Shown here piece after piece: positions 10,401-18,921 of a stretch of 28,864 nt of DNA. The notes below the pieces were generated by a model. That model saw only the letters and a program-made list of their open reading frames with translations. It had not been told where the DNA came from and searched no databases. The stretch comes from Trichomonas tenax (Eukaryota > Parabasalia > Trichomonadida > Trichomonadidae): positions 1 to 28,864 of the forward strand of contig JALKBU010000662.1 in assembly GCA_023091735.1 (NCBI GenBank). Direction: 5' to 3'. Positions within the stretch are counted from its first letter, which is position 1. Each line of letters begins with the position of its first letter. Position numbers and translations under genes: made by a program.

Positions 10401-13400
10401 GATGAAAATTGGCATGAATGTGTCTGGGCTCAATGATGACATCATGTAGCGGTTGATTGTGACGGACTTCGCTGTACCAGTTGGACCAGTGCAGAAGAAG
10501 TTGTAGCCTGCAGCAAGGAGCGTCTGGATGAGGAATGTGTGTCTAACGTTATCGATTGTTGGGACGACGATTTCGTTGAATGATGTGCCTGGGGAGATGT
10601 GGTACGGTGGCTGGCCGAGCATCCAGTTCTCCCATGTGTCGTTTATTGTGTTGAACTTGTAGTCGTAGACAAGGCCCTCTGATGGGAAGGAGATGTCTGT
10701 TGTTCTGAGCTGCTGGCGGATGAATCCATCGAAAATGATACGGCCATCTGTGTCTGTTGTGCAACCAAGAGACCAGATGAGTGAGAACCAGAAGAAGTGT
10801 GGTGCCCACTTTGTGATGTTAGCGAGAGTATCATCCTTGATTGGATCGATTGGATCTGGGCTGTAGTATGGCTGTATCATAGCACGGAAGAGTCTCAAAA
10901 GTGACTGGATGAGGTTGGAGTTTGTTGTCTTGATTGGCTCCTTAAGGCGATCTCTAACGAACTTGAGAGCTGGAACGAGGTACTTGTCGTAGAGTGGGCT
11001 GAGGATGTCCATCAAAACCTTCTGGAGGCCTGGATGCTGGTTTTCGATCCATGACTCGAGAAGATACTTCATGTCTGGGTTTGGCTGCATGAAAACCATA
11101 CCGCATCTTGAAACTGTAGCTGGGGAAGCGACAGCAAGATCTTCGACTTCGAAAAGCATCATCATGCGATCTGTGAAGTTGATGACAGCGGATGATGACA
11201 AGCAAAGCTTCTTGTTATCATCAAGAACTGTGTTCATGTTTTCGATCCAAAGGGCATCAACTGGACCATCGAGAACGATCCACTGATTATCTGGTGTCTC
11301 ATCTTCAGAGCACTGCTTGATGATCTCAGAAAGAACACCGTTTGTCCATTCGTGTGTTGTCATATCGAACTCACCGAACAACTGACCCATTGTTATTGAT
11401 TTCGGGTTGAGGATGTGGTAGTGAGTCTTCTTGAATGTTGGATTTGTTGGGTTAAGCATTGTGCAAGCAGCAGCAAGTGTCTTGAAGACCTGAGTCTTAC
11501 CAGCACCTGTTGGGCCGACAAGCATAACACCCCATCTGACAGCGAATGTTTCGTGAAGTTGTCTGATCTTTGTGATGAACAAGTCGTTGACTTGGAGCTT
11601 CATCTTCTTAGCGCATATGTTGATTGCATCGATGAGCTGTGTATAGTCGAGTGTGCGCTCCTTGACACCTGGGAAAAGATCGGAGATGATATCGTTGAAA
11701 AGAACCAAGTCGTTGACAAGGAACTTTGGAACGTTAACATCCTTAATAGCTCTTAAGACGATGAGAGCTTCTGGCATGTCTGGCTGCAATCTTCTGAGGT
11801 TACCAGCTGTCTGAATGACAGTGTTGACAGCACGCATACCAAAGTCGTAGTGGCGCTGAGATGAAAGCTGCTCGGAAGAAAGTCTGAATGTAGCGACGAT
11901 CTTCTCGGAAAGTGGACGAGCCTCTGTGAAACCGAATGAGTAGAGCTTGATTTCTGCAATCATTCTGTAATCTGGAACCATCATAGCGACTGGTCTGAAG
12001 AGTGCCTTGAGGTTATCTGGAAGTTCTGTACGACCAGCGTAACCTGGGTTCATTGTGATGAAGACAGCACATCTTGGAGAAAGCTTGACATCTCTGTTTT
12101 CGAATCTGAAGACCTTCAAGTTGGCCTGAATGGCGTTCTGGATTGTTGTGATCTGTTGAGCAATAACAGAAAGAACTTCGACGTAAATTCTGTTAAACTC
12201 ATCGAAGCAAGCCCAAGCACCACATGATGCGAGACCTGTCAAGAAGACACCCATCTGAAGGTAGTCGACAGTTTCAGAGCAGTTGTAAACGACGCACTGG
12301 AAAGCGACAGCCTTAGCAAGGTCCTTTGTTGTCTCTGTCTTACCTGTACCGGCCGGGCCCTGTGGAGCACCACCCATGTTCATCTGCAAGGCAGATGTGA
12401 GTGTGAGATAGCATCTATCTGTGAGTGGTGTGATAACGAGTCTGGATGTGTTACCGAGATACTCGTAACCGTACTCGACTTCGTATGTCATCATCCTGAT
12501 CAAGACTGCATCGTTCTCCCAGTAGTATCTTAACTGAGACATCCACTCGAAGGCATCGATAGAATCAACATCAACTTCGACGAGCTTCTCGACGACATCG
12601 TGAGCGTGTACATCAAGAACGATAAGGCAAGAAAGTGTTCTGAGAGCCAAGAAGTCTGTTGTAACTCTGACAAGCTTTGTAAGTTCAATCATCTGAACGT
12701 TAAGAGCATCGAGCAATTCCTTGACGGCGTGGCGCTTGATGGCTTCCTCGACATGCTTTGTCCAGTAGATCATAGCACCGGCGAGGACGATCTGGTTCGG
12801 CCAGTTGAGAACCCACTCTGTACGTGGGATCTTTGGATACTGCTCGACGGCCTTCTTCATGACATCTCTGAGTGTCTCTCTCATCAAAGACTCGATCTCC
12901 AAAAGCCAGTGCTCGACATTGCCTTCTGGATAGATACCTCTGATGAATGGAACCTTCTCGTTTTCGCAGGAGTTCATTTCTGTCATCTTCAAGTCCTTCT
13001 CGAATGTGAGAGAACCAATGTTCTCGAAGCACCTTCTCAAGTGCCTCTGGACAGCTGTTGGATCCTTTGTCTGGGAAAGGATGGAGAGAAGCTCGTCGTT
13101 GGAAAGGAAGTAGAATCTTGGGAATGCAACTCTCTTAGATTCGAGATAGTCGTTAAGACCTCTCTGAACGTGTCCGAGCAACTTGTTGTTGTGCTTGAAG
13201 TCTTCCAAGAGCTTGTCGCTTGGGCAGAACTTGAGAGCCTGTGGTGTTCTGTAAGCATTGTCCAATATCTTACGCCATGTCTTATCGACAGTGGAGAATC
13301 GCTCGGATTCTGTTGGAAGCTGCTTTCTGATATCTGGAGATGAGAAAATTGGTTCCAAAGCGAGCCATGCACGCTGGCACTCGAGCCATTCTTCGATAAC

Positions 13401-16400
13401 GTATGTGATGAGCTTGAGTGTGGCTTCCCATCTGTTGAGACGCTCTTCGAATGGTTTTTTGTATGGAGAGAATTCCATTGTGTTTGTCATAACCATATCA
13501 TCATCGAGTTTCTGGATGATATCATCGGATCCCTTCAAGACGTATGTACCTGTGTCCTTGTATGGAGAAATGTCGAGGACGACTTCTTCCCACTCGCTGT
13601 ACATCTTCTGGAGGGCTGTTTCGATGGAGTATTCCTTGGAAGCTACACCGACGACTTCGGAAACGACATCAATCTTGTCCTCAAGCTTAAGCTCGAGAGC
13701 ATCGTTGAGTGTGATTTCATCATCGAGTGCGAATTCGAAACCGATTTCCTCGGAAAGCTTCTGCCAGTGGCGCTGCTTCATACCTGGGTTGAGAAGTGCA
13801 GTGAGTAATGGGATGTGATCCTTCATTTCGTTACACTCTTGCTTAAGCTCGGTAGAGATTTGAAGAACACTTGTTGGGCCATTTCTGAAGTTCTTTGTGG
13901 ACTTGTGCAATGACTGATAGATTGTCTGCAAATCCTTTGTGATCTGTTCAGCGTTGAGCTGAATGATTGGCTTCTCTTTGATGGAGTTGCGAAGCTTGAT
14001 CCACTGATCGACGGCAAGCCAAAGAACAGAGAATGGATCGAATGTGCGCCTGAGGTCAGCGACGCGTGTATAATCTGTCTGTTCCTTGCCGAAGATTGTC
14101 TGACGGGAGTTGAATGTCTTGACGTTAGCTTCAGCGGCTTCGATAGCCTTGGCGATGCGTCTGATTTCTGTAGCGTACTGCTCGGAGTTGTTGACATCGG
14201 AATACTTGGAAACTTCGGAAACTTCTCTGCTGAGCTTATCGAGATCGCCTTCGAACTTCTCCTGGGCGGACTCGAGATCCTGCTCGAACTTGATGAAGAA
14301 GCCTTCGAGAATGGCCTTGGACTTCTCGATGAGGAATGCGCAGTGTCTTGAGTGACCGAAGCACTCCCATTTGAGTTCGAAATCATCCTGAGAGATTGGA
14401 TGGTAGTACTCATCGATGAAGTCGTAGTATCTCATAGCATCCATAACTCTAGCGTGGAGCTTCTCTGTGAGACCTGGAACTGTTTCGATGTACTTCTTCT
14501 GAGCATCGAGTTCTTCGATCTTTGTTGGTGGAGATGTGATCTTAGAATCGATAACTCTGTACTCTTCTCTGAACTTCTTGAACAAGCCCTTAGCTGTCTT
14601 TGAAACGTAATCAAGAACGATCTTGATGAGCTTGTGGTGCTTCTGGATGAGATAAGCACGAACTGTTGTAACGTTGACAGCGAAGATGCCGACGATTTCG
14701 CGCTTCGGGACATTGACGTAGATCTCGTCAATGGCCTTCTGCTGCTGCTTGATGATATCGCGGCACTGATCGAGTGTTGGCTGATCTGTTGATAACTGCT
14801 CAGCATACTTGTTCGTATCGAGCTGGATGAACTCGACGTATGGCTTGTATGTGTCGATGTACTTCTGAAGATAATCGATAGCTTCATTGATTCTCTTGAC
14901 AACTCTTTCTCTGTGCTCGACGAGTTCCTTTTCGTCATCGTTGATTGTAGAGAGTGTGAGGTTGACGTTTCTGAACATGTCTGGAAGGACACGTGGCTCG
15001 ATGATTGGAATGCTGCGGACAGAATCGACGATTGATGAGAAGATCTGGATGCAAGCTGTGCGGAAGAGGTTTGGATCGATACCGTAGCAGATTTCGTTGT
15101 TGTTTTCGATTGTCATATCGATTTCGAAGAGTGGCATGATCATGGCACCTGTTGATTCCTTGTTGTAGTTTCCAATGACTTCTGTTGGTGTCTTGACATC
15201 AACATTGATTGGAGAAAGATCCTGAATGAAATCATCGAATCTCTGGAAGTTGTTCAAAACGCATGTTCTTGCAGCATCGATCATCATGCAGGAGACGAGA
15301 ACCATGAAGTTGGAGAACTTTGACATGTTGTAGACTTCTCTGTCTGTTTCTTCGAGGTTGAACCAACCCTTAGAAACGTTAGAAAGAGCAGCACGAAGTT
15401 CACGACCCAACTGTGGAACCCAATCCTCTGTAAGGAAGCGCTTTGTCTTTGTGATGATTTGCGCCTGTGTCTGCTGGAATTCTTCGAGGTGGAAAGACTT
15501 GTTTGAACGAAGAACGAGTAATTCTGTGTTTGCAACGTCGAGGCATGAAGCTCTTGTCTTCATGAGGGCTGTGAAGATGCAGTCCTTTGTGTAGAGTGAG
15601 TGGAAAGCGAATTGTTCGCGATGCTTCTGGAATTCGCTGGTTGTCTGATATTGCTTTGGTTTTGGCTCTTCCTCTTTAGAGAGATCGAAGAGACCAAGTG
15701 TACGAGCGTAGAGCGGATCGTTCTTCATCTGCGACATGAAAGAATGAACGTTGAATGCGTATTTGTAGTTGATTTGTGCTTCCTCCATGAATTTCTCGAT
15801 TGGAAGTTCGATTTTGATTCTTGGTGAAGGAATCATCTTTGTGATTGCCTTGACAGCATCTTCTGGGATGTTTAGCATAGCGCGATTCGACATATTTTCA
15901 ACATAGAAGCGGAAACGAATCCATGACTCAGCACGACGACGCTCGTTAACAGCGTTGGCGATACGGTCAGCGAAAACGCGTGGATCTTCAGCAACAAACA
16001 ATAATCTCAAACGTGGAACCCATTCCTCGTCCTGCTCGTGATTTGGAAATGTAACACGCCAGAGGTGCTTGTCGTAGTTGTATTCCCAAGCAATAGCATC
16101 AGCCCACTTAAGTCCATTCGATGTAAAAACGTGGCACGGAATTCCAGCCTGTTTGCCGTGCTCATCCTTACCGATTTCGAGGTAGTTTTCGACAGTGCGG
16201 CAATCGAATGAATCATCATCGAAAGACCACAACTGGAAGATTGGCTTGAATGTAGATTCATTAGGAACGAACATAATTTCTTGAGCGTAATTGATTCCGC
16301 GATCACTGAGAAGTTGTGTGATATCCATAGATTGATATAATCTCTTCAGACGTTCGACTTCGATCGATCTTGGAGTGACTCCTGGAGGTGTAATAAATGG

Positions 16401-16763
16401 AATTTGGACCTTCGGGAGAATAGATTGTGGTGAAGTACCGTATGGACCCGGTGGAAGAGGCTCTGCTGGTGGAGGTTCATCAGATTGCAGAGCAAATCCA
16501 GCACGTGCGTTTTCGTAAGTCGAAATGTTTGGGAAATTAGTTTCCTCTGGTACTGGTAAATCGTTTGTCGATTGTTCTGTGTTAGGATCTTGTTCCTGTG
16601 GCAATGTTGCATTTGATGAATTATTGCTACCTTCGGGCTCAAGCGGCGGCAGGCGGCGTGGTGAACGCGCCAATTGGCCGCGACGCAGTGAAGCCTTCGC
16701 TGTAGACTCAAATAGGTCGGAAAATGTTCCAGGGTTAACCCTTGGATTTCCCGAGCGTCTCAT
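4404..16763 (-). CDS. DNAH1: Axonemal dynein heavy chain, inner-arm DNAH1-like
   Basis: One intronless frame encodes a complete dynein heavy chain of about 4,119 residues, the ATP-driven motor that slides flagellar doublet microtubules. Numbered from the ATG at 16763, the order is: a Pro/Ser-rich low-complexity N-terminus (to about 110), tail and linker, AAA1 P-loop GPAGTGKT (1469-1476) with Walker B CFDEFNR, AAA2 GPTGAGKT (from 1750), AAA3 GPTGTAKS (from 2093) with FFDDVNMP, and AAA4 GVGGSGRQS (from 2441). Next come stalk coiled coil 1 (about 2670-2790), a microtubule-binding domain beginning near YTNPPPAV, coiled coil 2 (about 2905-2995), AAA5-6 and a C-terminal domain ending WIKRGVAMICSLSY. 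The ending, the TLSTTGHSTNYV motif and the length fit single-headed inner-arm chains, best DNAH1 (by recall, not alignment). The frame extends to an ATG at 16844, but those 27 residues are AT-rich and an initiator motif lies inside them, so 16763 is preferred. TAAA, a likely poly(A) signal, overlaps the stop. Confidence 0.95.
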   Translation of the reverse strand: MRRSGNPRVNPGTFSDLFESTAKASLRRGQLARSPRRLPPLEPEGSNNSSNATLPQEQDPNTEQSTNDLPVPEETNFPNISTYENARAGFALQSDEPPPAEPLPPGPYGTSPQSILPKVQIPFITPPGVTPRSIEVERLKRLYQSMDITQLLSDRGINYAQEIMFVPNESTFKPIFQLWSFDDDSFDCRTVENYLEIGKDEHGKQAGIPCHVFTSNGLKWADAIAWEYNYDKHLWRVTFPNHEQDEEWVPRLRLLFVAEDPRVFADRIANAVNERRRAESWIRFRFYVENMSNRAMLNIPEDAVKAITKMIPSPRIKIELPIEKFMEEAQINYKYAFNVHSFMSQMKNDPLYARTLGLFDLSKEEEPKPKQYQTTSEFQKHREQFAFHSLYTKDCIFTALMKTRASCLDVANTELLVLRSNKSFHLEEFQQTQAQIITKTKRFLTEDWVPQLGRELRAALSNVSKGWFNLEETDREVYNMSKFSNFMVLVSCMMIDAARTCVLNNFQRFDDFIQDLSPINVDVKTPTEVIGNYNKESTGAMIMPLFEIDMTIENNNEICYGIDPNLFRTACIQIFSSIVDSVRSIPIIEPRVLPDMFRNVNLTLSTINDDEKELVEHRERVVKRINEAIDYLQKYIDTYKPYVEFIQLDTNKYAEQLSTDQPTLDQCRDIIKQQQKAIDEIYVNVPKREIVGIFAVNVTTVRAYLIQKHHKLIKIVLDYVSKTAKGLFKKFREEYRVIDSKITSPPTKIEELDAQKKYIETVPGLTEKLHARVMDAMRYYDFIDEYYHPISQDDFELKWECFGHSRHCAFLIEKSKAILEGFFIKFEQDLESAQEKFEGDLDKLSREVSEVSKYSDVNNSEQYATEIRRIAKAIEAAEANVKTFNSRQTIFGKEQTDYTRVADLRRTFDPFSVLWLAVDQWIKLRNSIKEKPIIQLNAEQITKDLQTIYQSLHKSTKNFRNGPTSVLQISTELKQECNEMKDHIPLLTALLNPGMKQRHWQKLSEEIGFEFALDDEITLNDALELKLEDKIDVVSEVVGVASKEYSIETALQKMYSEWEEVVLDISPYKDTGTYVLKGSDDIIQKLDDDMVMTNTMEFSPYKKPFEERLNRWEATLKLITYVIEEWLECQRAWLALEPIFSSPDIRKQLPTESERFSTVDKTWRKILDNAYRTPQALKFCPSDKLLEDFKHNNKLLGHVQRGLNDYLESKRVAFPRFYFLSNDELLSILSQTKDPTAVQRHLRRCFENIGSLTFEKDLKMTEMNSCENEKVPFIRGIYPEGNVEHWLLEIESLMRETLRDVMKKAVEQYPKIPRTEWVLNWPNQIVLAGAMIYWTKHVEEAIKRHAVKELLDALNVQMIELTKLVRVTTDFLALRTLSCLIVLDVHAHDVVEKLVEVDVDSIDAFEWMSQLRYYWENDAVLIRMMTYEVEYGYEYLGNTSRLVITPLTDRCYLTLTSALQMNMGGAPQGPAGTGKTETTKDLAKAVAFQCVVYNCSETVDYLQMGVFLTGLASCGAWACFDEFNRIYVEVLSVIAQQITTIQNAIQANLKVFRFENRDVKLSPRCAVFITMNPGYAGRTELPDNLKALFRPVAMMVPDYRMIAEIKLYSFGFTEARPLSEKIVATFRLSSEQLSSQRHYDFGMRAVNTVIQTAGNLRRLQPDMPEALIVLRAIKDVNVPKFLVNDLVLFNDIISDLFPGVKERTLDYTQLIDAINICAKKMKLQVNDLFITKIRQLHETFAVRWGVMLVGPTGAGKTQVFKTLAAACTMLNPTNPTFKKTHYHILNPKSITMGQLFGEFDMTTHEWTNGVLSEIIKQCSEDETPDNQWIVLDGPVDALWIENMNTVLDDNKKLCLSSSAVINFTDRMMMLFEVEDLAVASPATVSRCGMVFMQPNPDMKYLLESWIENQHPGLQKVLMDILSPLYDKYLVPALKFVRDRLKEPIKTTNSNLIQSLLRLFRAMIQPYYSPDPIDPIKDDTLANITKWAPHFFWFSLIWSLGCTTDTDGRIIFDGFIRQQLRTTDISFPSEGLVYDYKFNTINDTWENWMLGQPPYHISPGTSFNEIVVPTIDNVRHTFLIQTLLAAGYNFFCTGPTGTAKSVTINRYMMSSLSPDTFMPIFIAFSAQTNANQTQDIIDAKFERRLKGVYGPLDRKRAIIFFDDVNMPAKEVYGAQPPIELLRQWLDHGGWYDRKALEFHKLVDSQMICACGHPGGGRQHLTARFTRQFNLFNFPEMQDESLQMIFKTMLDSYLTIFDRSIQAVAISIADATISIYNSVRRTMLPIPSKSHYTFNLRDVSKVIQGVMSLHKAHIDTDKDIIAVWAHECTRVFADRLVDKLDLDAFSELLNKELTSRFKVTMDDIKKTKNLLYCDFFEETNEQKPYVQVTDEKKLETILNNAMADYDEISTKKLGLVLFPDAIEHIIRISRIIRQPSGHALLLGVGGSGRQSLTRLACHLSEYTIIQPEITKTYGTNEWLADIRTVMKSAGYEEKPTVFLVSDAQIVKESFLEDLNNLLNSGDVPNIFPPEDIEEIIEKIRPIAQQKDIQLSKPSIYNLFIQRVKSALHIVIALSPIGEAFRRRLRMFPSLVTCTSIDWFSDWSKDALYSVAQEFFADTFPNEKLQSVCSNFCVTAHTSVVEMSKELFQHEKRHNYVTPTSFLDFVQLVNRIQTEKMKEISKVKQSMETGLSALQVANASVKDLQEKIIALQPTLDQLIKDADASKVEIAAEEEKTNEVRAKVEAEAKVAEAKKAETQELKDAAEKDLAEIMPVLEKAQEGVKGLSSKAISTVRSYTNPPPAVRDVMKGVCILLRQHVITEPGKLPGEVVENWWGTSQKVLADPRFRNRLEKFTEEEKDNIPDSVIQKLLPLYKSENWSPEKAGACGEATLSLFNWVVAMGQYHDARKAVLPKEEALKQAQAQLDVAQKALDESMAKLRAAEEKIAKLRDDFQQVVSKKDDLLQQQEECKSKLARAETLINNLSGEKGRWEATLNSVIEQEKNLTGDVLVAAAGVAYSGPFPSEYRARLIRTWVDFLSKNNIISSPGTSIIQTLQDPVEVLKWNLSGLPRDNMSLENTIIMSKSRRYSLCIDPQGQANRFIRNLNKDNQMEIVKLTDDNLVRSIENSIRFGRPLLIENVPEELDPILDPVLQNQVYKQSGADVIKIGDTVIPYNRGFRLYITTQLPNPHFSPELSAKVCLLDFTCTPSGLEEQLLALVVAKERPELEEMKNNLVIQNSKNQKKLLEIRAKMLDCLEKTEPSKLLDDIEIITTLTESNTMSQTIQQQVKEAEETERTIDTSRQTYRQVAFRGSLLFFCISTLFYVDPMYQYSLAWYISFFSLCIDQTPASDVLETRLSLLIDTSTKNFYNNICRSLFERHKRMFAFLLCYRIMQGANEIDSRELRFLIAGPIRQIEEGENPAPKWLTSKSWYEVKSLDTLPNFKGFRQSFCQDIDIWKTIFDSPDASRCKFPGEWEVKLTLFQRLLVLRVLRPDSMGNAIQDLIQKRLGDAFLESPQFDINSSFDDSTVTAPLIFVLSVGADPASDLVKFAEKKNFSKKLSSMSLGQGQGEYAEQRLTEAMDRGHWLLLQNCHLAVSWLPRLEILIEKIKPEEVNRDFRLWLTSMPSADFPVSILQRGIKMTNEPPKGIKQNLLRSMMQYDDKSLNDCAKPFEYHKLIYSLCFFHALTLERRKYGPLGFNQIYDWTTGDLEISQKQLKMFLDLYDQVSYKVLTYLTGEINYGGRVTDDWDRRTLLSILGDFYNPEVMSDTYKFTENPRYVSLPEQSHKMYIASIREYPINDSPDIFGLHANAEVSYQQSETFTMFNNLLLLQARTGGGGSGQTREEVINSLATDLLREVPEPFDISAIQQRYPIKYEDSMNTVLVQQCEMYNKLIVICKQSLRDIINALKGIVVMSGELEAMGDSMFDNHVPVMWSDQGYPSTKPLSGWMQDLKKRVKFLADWVERGPPTVFWISGFFMQQSFLTGIKQNCARKNQIGVDTISFGFEVMDTENPPPRKDEGIYITGLFIEGASWDPVKKVLADPRPKELFQAMPPIVLKPIGNRKKPTTGIYECPVYKVSTRKGTLSTTGHSTNYVLTIELPSDKPQSFWIKRGVAMICSLSY

Positions 16764-16816
16764 ATTTTTTAAATTATCTTTTGTTAACGAATAAAACCGT
16801 TTTTGTAAAGTTTGAG

Positions 16817-16825
16817 AAAAGTGAC
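16817..16825 (-). promoter_or_regulatory. Initiator-like TCACTTTTC of the dynein gene
   Basis: On the minus strand the sequence reads TCACTTTTC, matching the trichomonad initiator TCA(+1)YTW. It would start transcription at 16823, 60 bases before the ATG at 16763 and downstream of the alternative ATG at 16844. This is a motif match, not a mapped start. Confidence 0.4.
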
Positions 16826-16844
16826 AAAATTTTTTGTTTTTCAT

Positions 16845-17770
16845 TTTGTTTTTTGGATGTGGAATGAATCTATGACAATTGCATTATTTCATTTGTCGTT
16901 TTAATGGCAACAGCTATGATATCACCGTTGATTTCCTAACGAATTTTGCAAAAATACGAAAATCAAATCTGTAAATATCGTTTTCAACAACAATTTGCAA
17001 ATCTTATCTTTGTACATTTCGATTTGTTATTTTACAGACCCACTCTTGCTACGCCAAATAGATTTATAAAACAATTGTAAAAATATATCATCGTAAACCT
17101 AGCCTATCAATGTAATTTCTATCTTTGTCTACTGTAGATGAGATTAATCAATTACCGAACAATATCTAAAATCTTCGATTTTGAATTAATATATATGTAT
17201 TTACTTTGTTATGTGTTGAGTATAGATAAGCTGTATATGGACTCTACTTTTGATCATATAAGCGAAAGACAGATTTTAAAATTTCATTAAAATTTTGAAA
17301 TCTGATCGCTAGAATAAACATTTTCTCGTAATCATTTCTGCTGGATGTGATGTACATATTATAGACAATTGTGCAAACATAGTAAATTTTAACTGCTTAA
17401 GCAAAATCTTATTGAAATTTCGATGAATATTCGATATTTATAAAGTCCATTTAGATAAATTAGTAATTTTATTAAAATGTTTTAGTTTCATGGTATTAGT
17501 TTAGTGAATTATCAAGTTTTAGAATCACTTTTTTTAAAATTTAAAAAAAATCAATATTATTTTAGGCAAATTTCTTATTCGTTTTTTTGAATTTCCAGTG
17601 TTGTAAATACCAAAGTTATGTTTTATGGTCTCTAAAAGAAGAGTGCTATTGAAGAAACAAAATTTAGAGAACTATTGATTTAGATCAAAAAAATATTACT
17701 TGATCAAACGAGTTTGTATATGAAACGATGAATTTTGAGACACAGTAAAACAATGTCCAAAAGTTTTAAG
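16845..17770. other. Intergenic region between divergent dynein and coiled-coil genes
   Basis: This AT-rich region of about 900 bases has no supportable open frame. It separates two divergently transcribed genes, so it should contain both promoters. The only distinct structure seen is the 15-base-pair inverted repeat at 17270-17304. Confidence 0.6.
17270..17304. repeat. Inverted repeat with a 15-bp stem
   Basis: CAGATTTTAAAATTT (17270-17284) pairs with AAATTTTGAAATCTG (17290-17304) over 15 positions with one G-T wobble and a 5-base loop. It lies in the middle of the region between the divergent dynein and coiled-coil genes. It could be a protein-binding palindrome or a chance product of AT-rich DNA. 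Confidence 0.5.
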
Positions 17771-17781
17771 ATTCATTATTA
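17771..17781 (+). promoter_or_regulatory. Initiator-like TCATTATT of the coiled-coil gene
   Basis: TCATTATT occurs just before the ATG at 17782, with the predicted +1 A at 17775. It matches the trichomonad initiator TCA(+1)YTW and would give a leader of about 7 bases, normal for these organisms. This supports the chosen start codon. Confidence 0.5.
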
Positions 17782-18618
17782 ATGTCGTTGAAAGAAGCCA
17801 ATGAGAGGCTGTTACAAGCCAGAGCTCGACAGAAGGAATTGAAGCGAACAATCGCTGAGAGAAAGAAAGAAATCGAGATAAATGAGGAAAATACTGCGAA
17901 AAAGTTCCAAGTTATCAAGAAAAATATTTCAGATGCCAAATTAAATGCATCTAATACAAAATTACAGACTGAAATGAACAATAAAATCAACGAATTGGCG
18001 AAATTAACCTCCACCCTTGAACAATTAAACAAAAAATATGATAGACAAAATTATTCAAACAATTCGAAATTAAATGCGATTAAAACAAGTATAAACTTTT
18101 ACGAAGATACCATTTCGAAAGATAAAAATCAAAAAGAAGATTTAGCGCAAGATTTTGAACAAATTAAGGAAGAAATAGCGAAGTTCCAATCCGATATTGA
18201 GGAAACAAACAAGAAATTAGAGACTGCACAACATGATTACGATGCGGCTCAAAATGAATTGGCAGTTGCTGATCAAAAATATCAAAAGCGTCAAAATGCA
18301 TTTAGAATCATTAAAGACATTGTAGGAGCGAAGAAAGATTCAATAAAGAATCTCGAAGAAACAATGAGCGTTTACTCAATAGAAAGCACTATGACAAAAG
18401 GGAGAGATAACAAGCAAAGATTAATAGACCATGAAAAGAAATTACGATCAATCCAAGAACAGAAGACTCAATATGACAAAGAAGTCAAAAAATTACAACT
18501 CTTACGCGAAGATTTGGAAAATGATATTCAAATTTCTTCAACACAGCTCGATAGGTCAATGATGTTGTTATCCAATTACACTACAGAAATCAAAGCTGCT
18601 ATTTTGGTTGAACAATAA
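17782..18618 (+). CDS. Coiled-coil protein of unknown function, 278 aa
   Basis: Nearly the whole protein is predicted long alpha-helix, with heptad-like spacing of Leu/Ile among Lys, Glu, Asn and Gln from about residue 3 (LKEANERLLQARARQKELK) to residue 270. There is no Pro in the body, no signal peptide and no membrane segment. Such proteins usually act as cytoskeletal, flagellar or tethering rods; which of these cannot be decided. The ATG is supported by a TCATTATT initiator 7 bases upstream. Codon use is strongly AT-rich (AAA, GAA, AAT, TTA), in clear contrast with the dynein gene that diverges from it. The shared promoter region with a flagellar dynein makes a flagellar role tempting, but that is weak evidence. 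The gene ends with TAA, and a T-rich stretch follows. Confidence 0.85.
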   Translation: MSLKEANERLLQARARQKELKRTIAERKKEIEINEENTAKKFQVIKKNISDAKLNASNTKLQTEMNNKINELAKLTSTLEQLNKKYDRQNYSNNSKLNAIKTSINFYEDTISKDKNQKEDLAQDFEQIKEEIAKFQSDIEETNKKLETAQHDYDAAQNELAVADQKYQKRQNAFRIIKDIVGAKKDSIKNLEETMSVYSIESTMTKGRDNKQRLIDHEKKLRSIQEQKTQYDKEVKKLQLLREDLENDIQISSTQLDRSMMLLSNYTTEIKAAILVEQ

Positions 18619-18921
18619 CTAATATTATTTTCTTTTTCTATTTTTTTTGGATTTTATTCCTTGTGTGTTTGACAAATTGTTTAAAATTTTGTTTGCAAAT
18701 AATTTAGTATTGTTATGCCCTCATTTTTTCGAAATATAATTTGTGTTAAATGTTTTTAAGAAAATAGAATCTTTTATTCAAACATAAGATTTGCGACGAT
18801 AAAATAACGAACATCAAAAGGTCAGAAGCGTTGTAAAACAATATAAAGAAATATCATATAAGAACGTTATATAAATAAGCAGAGTATTCAAGAGCTGTGC
18901 CCAACTTTATACATGTTCGAT
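18619..18921. other. AT-rich spacer between convergent genes
   Basis: This stretch of about 300 bases separates the 3' ends of the coiled-coil gene and the small Tyr/Pro-rich gene. I see no open frame or RNA gene. A TTTGACAAATT motif occurs near 18669, similar to motifs near 19847 and 20708. Confidence 0.5.

Noticed and set aside
4484..15827. Dozens of open frames of 60-250 codons antisense to or out of frame with the dynein gene
   Set aside because: They are by-products of its strong codon bias. Their translations are Ser/Arg- or Thr/His-rich without domains, and the dynein frame is complete and unbroken.
17766..18032. Minus-strand frame of 88 codons, hydrophobic
   Set aside because: It is antisense to the coiled-coil gene, whose start is supported by an initiator. 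The hydrophobicity arises from the complement of Lys/Glu/Asn codons.
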